Position numbers and translations under genes: made by a program
Source of the DNA: Clostridia bacterium
GTDB taxonomy: Bacteria; Bacillota; Clostridia; UMGS1810
Reading direction: 5' to 3'
DNA length: 13,375 nt
NCBI GenBank assembly: GCA_017503945.1
Contig: JAFVSB010000091.1
Span: 1-13,375, forward strand
Shown: in pieces, positions 8,092-13,305 of the stretch
Layout: every line of letters starts with the position of its first letter
Position numbering within the stretch: the stretch's first letter is position 1
Notes under the pieces: model-generated
Told to the model about the DNA's origin: nothing
The model's database searches: none
What the model saw: the letters and a program-made list of their open reading frames with translations, nothing else

Positions 8092-9042
8092 ATGATGAAA
8101 ATAACTGTTCTTGACTCAGCAACTCTTGGTGCCGACCTCGACCTTTCACCACTCGGTGAGCTTGGTGAAGTGAAGTGCTATACCCACACCAGCAGTGAGG
8201 AAACGCCTTGCCATTGTAGTGGCAGTGATGTGCTCATATTAAATAAAGTAAAGATTAACGAAAACACGCTTCCCGATACGGGCAACATAAAATTAATCTG
8301 CCTTTTTGCCACAGGCTATGATAATGTAGACCTTGATTATTGCCGCAAAAAAGGCATAGGAGTGTGCAATGTAGTGGGCTATTCTACCGATTCTGTGGCT
8401 CAGGTCACCGTGGCAATGGTGCTCTACCTTGCCAATAACCTCAAGGCTTTTACTCGTTATGTGAGTAGCGGCAACTACACTCGCTCAGGCGTGGCAAACT
8501 ATCTGGTCCCCACCTACAAGGAGCTAAGCGGCAAAACCTGGGGCATAGTGGGCTGCGGCAATATTGGCAGTTCGGTGGGAAGGGTGGCACGCTCGCTTGG
8601 TTGCAAGGTGCTTGCCAACAAGCGCACCCCCGGCGGCGAATTTGAAAATGTCGACATTGACACCCTGTGCAAGGAGTCTGATATCATAACAATACACACG
8701 CCACTTTCCGATGCCACCAGAGGTCTCATTGGCAAAGAGCGCATTGCCCTGATGAAGAAAAATGTCATCATAGTAAATGTTGCCCGAGGTGCAGTTACCG
8801 ATGAAGCTGCAATTGCCAAGGCGGTGGCAGCAGGCGACATAGGCGGATTTGGAGCCGATGTGTATTCGACAGAACCCTTTGGCGAAGACCACCCGTTTAG
8901 TTCCATAATGCATCTGGACAATGTGTGCCTTACTCCCCACATGGCTTGGGGTGCTCATGAGGCAAGGCAGCGTTGCCTTGATGAAATCATCAAAAATATA
9001 ACTGCATTTACATGCGGAGAAAAAAGGAACAGGGTAGATTGA
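8092..9042 (+). CDS. D-2-hydroxyacid dehydrogenase (glycerate/hydroxypyruvate reductase-like)
   Basis: A 316-residue cytosolic oxidoreductase that should interconvert a 2-oxoacid and its D-2-hydroxyacid with a nicotinamide cofactor. The Rossmann nucleotide-binding loop is GCGNIG (154-159). The catalytic triad of the family is present: Arg232 (NVARG), Glu261 (STEPF) and His283 (TPHMAW). The FATGYDNVD segment (72-80) is the usual substrate-side loop. After the second strand of the Rossmann fold the sequence reads NKR (176-178) where NAD-dependent members carry an acidic residue, so NADPH use is possible. Substrate is uncertain: hydroxypyruvate, glyoxylate or a branched 2-oxoacid all fit. It lies 18 bases after the exporter and 2 bases before tatD. 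AAGGAG at 8081-8086 serves either ATG 8092 or the in-frame ATG 8095; the latter has the more usual spacing (8 bases). Confidence 0.88.
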   Translation: MMKITVLDSATLGADLDLSPLGELGEVKCYTHTSSEETPCHCSGSDVLILNKVKINENTLPDTGNIKLICLFATGYDNVDLDYCRKKGIGVCNVVGYSTDSVAQVTVAMVLYLANNLKAFTRYVSSGNYTRSGVANYLVPTYKELSGKTWGIVGCGNIGSSVGRVARSLGCKVLANKRTPGGEFENVDIDTLCKESDIITIHTPLSDATRGLIGKERIALMKKNVIIVNVARGAVTDEAAIAKAVAAGDIGGFGADVYSTEPFGEDHPFSSIMHLDNVCLTPHMAWGAHEARQRCLDEIIKNITAFTCGEKRNRVD

Positions 9043-9044
9043 TT

Positions 9045-9806
9045 ATGCTTTTTGATACACATGCTCATCTCAACGATGAGCGCTTTGATGGTGTGCGCGA
9101 TGAGCTCATCGCATCACTCCCCCAAAACGGCGTGGGGGCATATTGCGAAATCGGATTTGATGTGCCAAGCTCGCGCAGGGCACTTGAGCTTGCCGAAAAA
9201 TATGATTTTGTTTATGCCGTGGCGGGAGTCCATCCGCACGACACCGACCCTCTCACCGAATCAGACATGGACTCGGTGGCAGAGCTTTGCCGCCAATCCA
9301 AGGTGGTGGCGCTGGGCGAAATAGGGCTTGATTATTATTATGACAATTCCAAAAGAGAAAATCAGCGCCGTTGGTTTGATGCTCAGCTTTCACTTGCCCA
9401 GGAGCTTGGCATGCCCGTTGTCATTCACACCCGTGATGCTATGGCCGACACCATCGACATCTTAAAGGCTCACAGAGCAAACACTGGCATCATCCACTGC
9501 TATTCGGGCAGTGTGGAGTCTGCACGCATATTGCTTGGCTTGGGGTGGTACATTTCATTTGCGGGACCTCTCACCTTTAAAAACGCAAGCACTACGCTTG
9601 ATGTGGCAAGGTTTGTGCCCGATGACCGCATGCTCATTGAGACCGACAGCCCCTATCTTGCGCCGGTGCCATATCGCGGCAAGACAAATTGCCCCATATA
9701 TGTCGAGGAGGTGGCAAAAAGGCTGGCCGAGCTCAGAGGCACGAGCTTTGAGGCCATTGCCGACCTTACCTTTGCCAATGCAAAAAAAGTGTATGGGATT
9801 GATTGA
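9045..9806 (+). CDS. tatD: TatD-family metal-dependent hydrolase (DNase)
   Basis: A 253-residue member of the TatD/YcfH family, metal-dependent hydrolases of the amidohydrolase fold that act as DNases in the members studied. All metal ligands are visible: His6 and His8 in FDTHAHL, Glu92 in GEIGLDYYYD, His128 in VIHTRDA, His151 in IIHCYSG, and Asp201 in ETDSPYL. The length matches the family (about 255). The frame is open back to an ATG at 9012 inside the upstream gene, but ATG 9045 gives the standard MLFDTHAHLN start and leaves a 2-base gap after the upstream stop; AAGGAA and AGGG (9024-9034) precede it. In the operon it is the last gene. The promoter of the next unit lies across its final codons, and no terminator is seen after it, so some readthrough into the folT leader is likely. 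Confidence 0.92.
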   Translation: MLFDTHAHLNDERFDGVRDELIASLPQNGVGAYCEIGFDVPSSRRALELAEKYDFVYAVAGVHPHDTDPLTESDMDSVAELCRQSKVVALGEIGLDYYYDNSKRENQRRWFDAQLSLAQELGMPVVIHTRDAMADTIDILKAHRANTGIIHCYSGSVESARILLGLGWYISFAGPLTFKNASTTLDVARFVPDDRMLIETDSPYLAPVPYRGKTNCPIYVEEVAKRLAELRGTSFEAIADLTFANAKKVYGID

Positions 9807-9827
9807 TATATAATTTTGTGGTATAAT
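9799..9827 (+). promoter_or_regulatory. Sigma-A promoter of the folT-queH operon
   Basis: TTGATT (9799-9804), a 17-base spacer and TATAAT (9822-9827). The -35 box lies inside the last codons and stop of tatD. Transcription would begin near 9834, about 8 bases before the first paired base of the riboswitch, which supports both calls. Confidence 0.8.
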
Positions 9828-9841
9828 TAAGAAAAATGTAT

Positions 9842-9941
9842 GCAGAGCAGAAATTTGTGCGTCAAGTGTCAGAGAATGGGAGTAGAGTCTCTGAACGAAA
9901 AATCCAACGCGGATTTGCGGTGCAGATTTCTCATCCGCTGT
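9842..9941 (+). promoter_or_regulatory. Tetrahydrofolate (THF-I) riboswitch aptamer
   Basis: The leader RNA carries the conserved words of the THF riboswitch in order: GTGCGTCAAGTG (9857-9868), AATGGGA (9875-9881), ACGAA (9895-9899), GCGGTG (9917-9922) and CATCCGCTG (9932-9940). The stems fit: P1 9842-9845 with 9938-9941; P2 9849-9857 with 9923-9931 (9 pairs including one wobble); P3 9869-9875 with 9888-9894 (TCAGAGA/TCTCTGA, perfect); P4 9900-9905 with 9911-9916 (AAATCC/GGATTT, perfect). A pseudoknot between GGA (9879-9881) and TCC (9934-9936) is possible. THF riboswitches are known in Clostridia, often before folT, where ligand binding lowers expression. Here it precedes a FolT-like gene and queH. 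Confidence 0.9.
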
Positions 9942-9987
9942 TACAAAAGTTTTTTGGTAACAGCCTTTCTGCTTTTTGCGAAAGGAG
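9937..9987 (+). promoter_or_regulatory. Probable expression platform of the THF riboswitch
   Basis: Two hairpins follow the aptamer. The first pairs GCTGTTAC (9937-9944) with GTAACAGC (9957-9964) and uses the same bases as the 3' side of P1, so it should compete with the ligand-bound aptamer. The second pairs CCTTTC (9964-9969) with GAAAGG (9980-9985), with inner GC/GC pairs around a T-rich loop, and covers most of the AAAGGAG site (9981-9987) of folT. The arrangement suggests control at translation initiation rather than termination, since no proper T run follows either hairpin. The switching model is inference. Confidence 0.55.
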
Positions 9988-9997
9988 TTTTTTATTT

Positions 9998-10828
9998 ATG
10001 ACAGATGTACTTATTTTGATTCTGAAGGTGGTTCTTATCACCGCCTTTGCGCTTTTTTTAGGTAAAAAGACGGGGCTTTTTTCACTCGGCAGAGCCGCGT
10101 CGGTGATTGTTTTTGCCACTCTTTTGCTTCTCTTTGGAGCAGAAATTTATTCGGCATTTTTTCGCTCTGATATTTCCCTGCGCATCGTTTTCAATTCTTC
10201 TTTTTGGAATTTTACTCTGGATTTGTCGTTTTTTGTGCGCATTTTTTTGCTCACGCTCCTGCTGGGTCTTTTGTGCTCGGTGTTTGGCGTGAAGCCCTCG
10301 GCGCGCATAAGCTCTGTGCGCGATCTTTGCGCGCTTGCACTTCTCATTGCTATCACGGTGCTCTTGGGCATCTATGCCACGGTAAGGGTGGGCAGTGCTA
10401 TCAAAATTCCGTTTAAGTTTATATCTGTGTTTGTGACTGCAGCGCTCTTTGGCCCGTTTTGGGGCGGCACTGTGGGCGCTCTTGCCGATGTCATTGCATT
10501 TATCATAAGTCCTGTGGGCGGTGCATTTATCCCTCAGATCACTATGGTCGAGTTTTTCTATGGCTTTGTGTATGGTCTGTTTTTCTACAATCTTTCGTCA
10601 TGGGGCGGCTTTAAGACCATGCTCAAGATTATGCTGTGTGTGATTTTTCAGGTTGTGGTGCTAAACATGGGTCTCACCACCTATCTGCTCATGCCCATAA
10701 TGCAAATGGACTACACTGCTCTTTTTGTGATGCGCGCTCCTGCGGCAGTAATCAATATGGCACTTCAAATGGTGATAATTGCAGTGCTTAGCAAATATAT
10801 ATCTACTTTGCGCAAAATTTTGAAATGA
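9998..10828 (+). CDS. folT: ECF transporter S component, FolT-like, with N-terminal membrane extension
   Basis: Substrate-binding membrane subunit of an energy-coupling factor importer, probably for folates; it would share the EcfA/A'/T module encoded elsewhere. The core, about residues 105-276, matches FolT-type S components: IKIPFKFISVFVTAALFGPFWGG followed by GALADVIAFIISPVGGAFIPQIT and a YGFVYGLFFY helix. The THF riboswitch in its leader supports folate as substrate. Residues 1-100 are an extra hydrophobic region with about three helices (near 3-20, 32-52 and 78-98), making the protein 276 residues against about 170-180 for usual FolT. The start at 9998 is fixed by AAAGGAG at 9981-9987; the upstream in-frame ATG at 9836 would translate the riboswitch. 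No Met codon occurs between residues 1 and 183, so the core is not obviously made alone. The neighbouring queH raises a deazapurine as a less likely substrate. Confidence 0.8.
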   Translation: MTDVLILILKVVLITAFALFLGKKTGLFSLGRAASVIVFATLLLLFGAEIYSAFFRSDISLRIVFNSSFWNFTLDLSFFVRIFLLTLLLGLLCSVFGVKPSARISSVRDLCALALLIAITVLLGIYATVRVGSAIKIPFKFISVFVTAALFGPFWGGTVGALADVIAFIISPVGGAFIPQITMVEFFYGFVYGLFFYNLSSWGGFKTMLKIMLCVIFQVVVLNMGLTTYLLMPIMQMDYTALFVMRAPAAVINMALQMVIIAVLSKYISTLRKILK

Positions 10829-10838
10829 GGCAATATCA

Positions 10839-12086
10839 ATGAATAAAAAGCTACCGTTTGTTTTAGACGAGCACTATACTCCAAATCCAAAGCCAACTCT
10901 GCTTCTGCACAGCTGCTGCGCTCCGTGCTCAAGCTCGGTTATTGAGATGCTCCGAGAGCATTTTCGCATCACTGTGCTCTATTATAATCCAAATATTTTC
11001 CCCGAATCAGAATATATCAAGCGATGCGAAGAGCAGAGGCTTTTTTGCCAAAGCTTTTCAAGCCCTGACAATCCCATAGCCTTTGTGGCAGCAGATTACA
11101 GGAGCGATGAATTTGAAAAGATTGCCAAAGGCAAAGAGCATCTTAGAGAGGGCGGCGACAGGTGCATTGCTTGCTATGCGCTCCGCCTTGGCGAAGCGGC
11201 GCGATATGCAGCGCAAAACGGATTTGATTATTTCACCACTACTTTGTCGGTGAGTCCTCTTAAAGATGCCGCAAGGCTCAATGCAATAGGTGAGAAGCTT
11301 GCAAAGACATATGAAATCAAATATCTGACATCAGACTTCAAAAAACAAAACGGCTACAAACGCTCGTGTGAGCTTTCAAAACAATATGGCATGTACCGTC
11401 AGGATTTTTGCGGCTGCAAATATTCGCTTGCCGAGAGAATTCTCTCGGCAAAGGGTTTTGTCTTTGATGCCGACGGCACACTTTTTGACACAATGGGCTT
11501 TTATGAAACCTTTGCAAGCGAGTATGTGCGTTCGCTTGGCTTTGAACCTGCCCCTGACCTCAGAGAACAAATACGAAGCTTTACCATAAGAGAGTGTTGC
11601 GAGCTTTTGAAAAGCACCTATTCAGTATCGAAAACAACTGAAGAAATTTATGACGAGATTTCGCGCATGATAGCCAATCTTTATGCCAAAGATGCCCCTT
11701 TTAAGGCGGGGGTGCTTGAGTTTTTGCGCTATGCCAAATCAAAGGGCATAAAGATGTGCATAGCCACTGCCACCGACAAAAACCACATAGAGGCGGCTTT
11801 AGCGGCGTGCAATGCAGAGGATATGTTTGAATTTGTGCTCACATGCAGTGATGTGGGCGTTTCAAAAAGAGAGAGCGTGATATATGATGAGAGCGCCAAA
11901 AGACTCGGGCTTGAAAAAAGAGATGTGGTGGTGTTTGAAGATGCACACCATGCCATTGTCACTGCCAAAGCTGCTAACTACCGAGTGGTGGCAGTGAGAG
12001 AGGAGACCGAGCTGAAATTTGCCGATGTGATAGAGGCAAACAGTGATATATATGTAGAAACCATGACACAACTAATCCAAAAATAG
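10839..12086 (+). CDS. queH: Fusion protein: QueH epoxyqueuosine reductase + HAD-family phosphatase
   Basis: One uninterrupted frame of 415 residues. Residues about 18-197 are QueH (formerly DUF208), which reduces epoxyqueuosine in tRNA to queuosine, the last step of the pathway. Its conserved cysteines are all present: LLHSCCAPCSS (Cys26, 27, 30), RCIACYALRL (Cys109, 112) and DFCGCKYS (Cys191, 193); these hold the metal centres in the family. Residues about 205-415 are a HAD hydrolase of the phosphoglucomutase/phosphatase subgroup: DADGTLFDT with nucleophile Asp210 and Asp212, Thr310 as motif II, Lys343 as motif III, and VVVFEDAHHA (Glu367, Asp368) as motif IV. A helical cap lies between motifs I and II. 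The join falls within residues 197-206 with no start codon in frame nearby, so the HAD part is not obviously made alone. Its substrate is unknown. The gene starts 10 bases after folT (GAGG at 10827-10830), so it belongs to the THF-controlled operon. Confidence 0.9.
   Translation: MNKKLPFVLDEHYTPNPKPTLLLHSCCAPCSSSVIEMLREHFRITVLYYNPNIFPESEYIKRCEEQRLFCQSFSSPDNPIAFVAADYRSDEFEKIAKGKEHLREGGDRCIACYALRLGEAARYAAQNGFDYFTTTLSVSPLKDAARLNAIGEKLAKTYEIKYLTSDFKKQNGYKRSCELSKQYGMYRQDFCGCKYSLAERILSAKGFVFDADGTLFDTMGFYETFASEYVRSLGFEPAPDLREQIRSFTIRECCELLKSTYSVSKTTEEIYDEISRMIANLYAKDAPFKAGVLEFLRYAKSKGIKMCIATATDKNHIEAALAACNAEDMFEFVLTCSDVGVSKRESVIYDESAKRLGLEKRDVVVFEDAHHAIVTAKAANYRVVAVREETELKFADVIEANSDIYVETMTQLIQK
11428..11451. 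repeat. Perfect 24-base palindrome at the QueH-HAD join
   Basis: TTGCCGAGAGAA (11428-11439) is followed directly by its reverse complement (11440-11451). The centre is GAATTC. It encodes residues 197-205 (LAERILSAK), the linker between the two domains. In RNA it could fold into a 10-pair stem with an AAUU loop. Confidence 0.9.
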
Positions 12087-12113
12087 CCCGAGCTAAGCTT
12101 CGGCTATTTTTTT
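12079..12113 (+). terminator. Rho-independent terminator after queH-HAD
   Basis: AATAGCC (12082-12088) pairs with GGCTATT (12102-12108), extended inside by GAGC/GCTT around a TAA loop and outside by A-T pairs, and is followed by seven T (12107-12113). The TAG stop codon of the gene lies in the left arm. Confidence 0.88.
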
Positions 12114-12135
12114 GAAAATTTTTTTAAAAAAAGTG

Positions 12136-12164
12136 TTGACAAATGGAATTTTGTGTGCTATATT
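12136..12164 (+). promoter_or_regulatory. Sigma-A promoter of perR
   Basis: TTGACA (12136-12141), a 17-base spacer and TATATT (12159-12164). A run of seven A just upstream (12126-12132) resembles an UP element. The predicted start near 12171 falls in the first PerR operator. Confidence 0.82.
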
Positions 12165-12169
12165 AAATT

Positions 12170-12209
12170 TGTAATCATTACAGAATTGTAATAATTACAG
12201 TTTTGTAAG
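12170..12209 (+). promoter_or_regulatory. Tandem PerR-type operators, 17-base period
   Basis: Two perfect 6-1-6 palindromes, TGTAATCATTACA (12170-12182) and TGTAATAATTACA (12187-12199), with centres 17 bases apart, then a further half site TTGTAAG (12203-12209) in the same register. They match the Per/Fur-type box logic (AT-rich palindrome with a single central base) and lie just downstream of the -10 box and before perR, as expected for autorepression. Confidence 0.82.
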
Positions 12210-12224
12210 AAAGAAGGTGCTCTA

Positions 12225-12623
12225 ATGGATAGTGCAAAGATACTTTCTGACCACAATATCAAGCCGTCAATCATAAGGGTTATGATATATGACTTTGTTA
12301 AAAACACCAAGTCGCACCCCACGGTAGACGAAATCTACACTCACCTTCAGCCGATGGCGCCGACGCTTTCACGAACCACTGTGTACAACTCGGTTAAGCT
12401 GTTTGCATCAAGCGGACTTTTTAAGGCATTGTCGATAGACGGTATTCAGATTCGTTATGATGCCGACATCGGACACCATGGGCACTTTCGGTGTGAAGAG
12501 TGCGACAGAGTTTTCGACTTCAAAATTCACGAAGATGCCGAGTCGGGACTCGACGGCTTCGACATCACAAAAAGAGAAATATTCTACAGCGGAAGCTGCA
12601 TAGAATGCAAAAGTAAAAACTAA
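12225..12623 (+). CDS. perR: Peroxide-sensing Fur-family repressor PerR
   Basis: A 132-residue DNA-binding metalloregulator: N-terminal winged helix (about 1-77, with TLSRTTVYNSVKLFASSGL as recognition region) and C-terminal dimerisation domain. The five regulatory-metal ligands of B. subtilis PerR have counterparts: His31 (SHPTVDEIY), Asp79 (IRYDAD), His85 and His87 (GHHGHFRC), and Asp98 (RVFDF). The aspartate at 98, equal to Asp104 of B. subtilis, marks PerR over Fur. The structural zinc site is Cys90, Cys93, Cys125 and Cys128 (CIEC). In PerR, Fe2+-dependent oxidation of the histidines by peroxide releases DNA; that chemistry is inferred here. Two operators precede the gene, so it should repress itself and the reverse rubrerythrin that begins 29 bases after it. 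GAAGG at 12213-12217 precedes the ATG by 7 bases. Confidence 0.92.
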   Translation: MDSAKILSDHNIKPSIIRVMIYDFVKNTKSHPTVDEIYTHLQPMAPTLSRTTVYNSVKLFASSGLFKALSIDGIQIRYDADIGHHGHFRCEECDRVFDFKIHEDAESGLDGFDITKREIFYSGSCIECKSKN

Positions 12624-12652
12624 TAATTTTATTTTAAAAGGAGACAAAGGTT

Positions 12653-13240
12653 ATGAAAAAATTTGTATGTTCAGTATGCGGTTATGTTCACGAGGGCGAC
12701 TCTGCTCCCGAAAAATGTCCGGTATGTAAGGTTCCGGCAGAAAAATTCAGAGAGATGCAGGAAGGCGCTGCCCTTGCTGCAGAGCATGAATATGGCGTAT
12801 ATGGCAAAACTGTAAAAAACAACCCCGATATTTCCGAAGAAGATAAAAAATATATCTTTGAGCAGCTCATGGCAAACTTCAACGGCGAATGTGCAGAAGT
12901 GGGCATGTATCTTTGCATGGCTCGCATTGCTCACCGTGAGGGATATCCCGAAGTGGGTCTGTATTGGGAAAAGGCTGCATATGAAGAAGCAGAGCACGCT
13001 GCCAAATTTGCAGAACTCCTTGGCGAAGACCTTGAGCCTAACATGAAAGCTACCACCAAAGACAATCTCAAATGGAGAGTAGATTGTGAATATGGTGCAA
13101 CTCAGGGCAAATTTGACCTTGCAAGCTGCGCTAAGAAAAATGGTCTCGATGCCATTCATGACACAGTGCACGAAATGGCGCGCGACGAAGCTCGACATGG
13201 AAAGGGTTTTGAGGGACTTTTAAAGAGATATTTTAAATAA
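12653..13240 (+). CDS. Reverse rubrerythrin (rubredoxin domain + ferritin-like diiron domain)
   Basis: A 195-residue cytosolic peroxide-reducing enzyme of anaerobes, accepting electrons through rubredoxin. The rubredoxin-like iron site is at the N-terminus, CSVCGY (Cys6, Cys9) and CPVC (Cys22, Cys25), which is the reverse of classical rubrerythrin, where this domain is C-terminal. The diiron four-helix domain follows (about 55-195) with ligand candidates Glu79 and Glu82 (NGECAEVGMY), Glu112 and His115 (YEEAEHA), Glu146 (CEYGA), Glu179 and His182 (RDEARHG). This matches the reverse rubrerythrins described in Clostridium acetobutylicum. It has its own strong site AAAAGGAG (12636-12643), 29 bases after perR with no terminator between, so it is probably co-transcribed and derepressed by peroxide. 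A rubredoxin gene follows. Confidence 0.93.
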   Translation: MKKFVCSVCGYVHEGDSAPEKCPVCKVPAEKFREMQEGAALAAEHEYGVYGKTVKNNPDISEEDKKYIFEQLMANFNGECAEVGMYLCMARIAHREGYPEVGLYWEKAAYEEAEHAAKFAELLGEDLEPNMKATTKDNLKWRVDCEYGATQGKFDLASCAKKNGLDAIHDTVHEMARDEARHGKGFEGLLKRYFK

Positions 13241-13242
13241 GC

Positions 13243-13271
13243 TGAATTTATATGTGAATTTACCATATAAT
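13243..13271 (+). promoter_or_regulatory. Possible promoter of the rubredoxin gene
   Basis: TATAAT at 13266-13271 is a perfect -10 box, but the -35 region (TGAATT at 13243-13248, 17 bases before it) is poor. An inverted repeat TATATG/CATATA (13249-13254 and 13264-13269) overlaps the -10 box. No PerR box is seen here. Confidence 0.4.
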
Positions 13272-13305
13272 ATCAATTGAATAATAGCAGAAAGGAAGAT
13301 TGACT

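Noticed and set aside
9012..9044. Earlier TatD start at ATG 9012
   Set aside because: It would overlap the dehydrogenase by 31 bases and add a basic 11-residue tail absent from the family; MLFDTHAHL at 9045 is the standard start.
9937..9980. Rho-independent terminator inside the folT leader
   Set aside because: The GCTGTTAC/GTAACAGC hairpin is followed by CTTTCTGC rather than an unbroken T run, so a translational platform fits better.
9836..9997. N-terminal extension of FolT from an ATG at 9836
   Set aside because: This stretch is the THF riboswitch with matching stems, and the strong AAAGGAG before ATG 9998 fixes the start.
9998..10828. S component as a queuosine-precursor transporter of the QueT type because of the queH neighbour
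   Set aside because: The core motifs match FolT and the THF riboswitch points to folate; kept only as a minor alternative.
12671..13198. 175-codon minus-strand frame opposite reverse rubrerythrin
   Set aside because: The plus strand encodes a complete enzyme with all metal ligands; the antisense frame has Cys- and Phe-rich sequence typical of a shadow.
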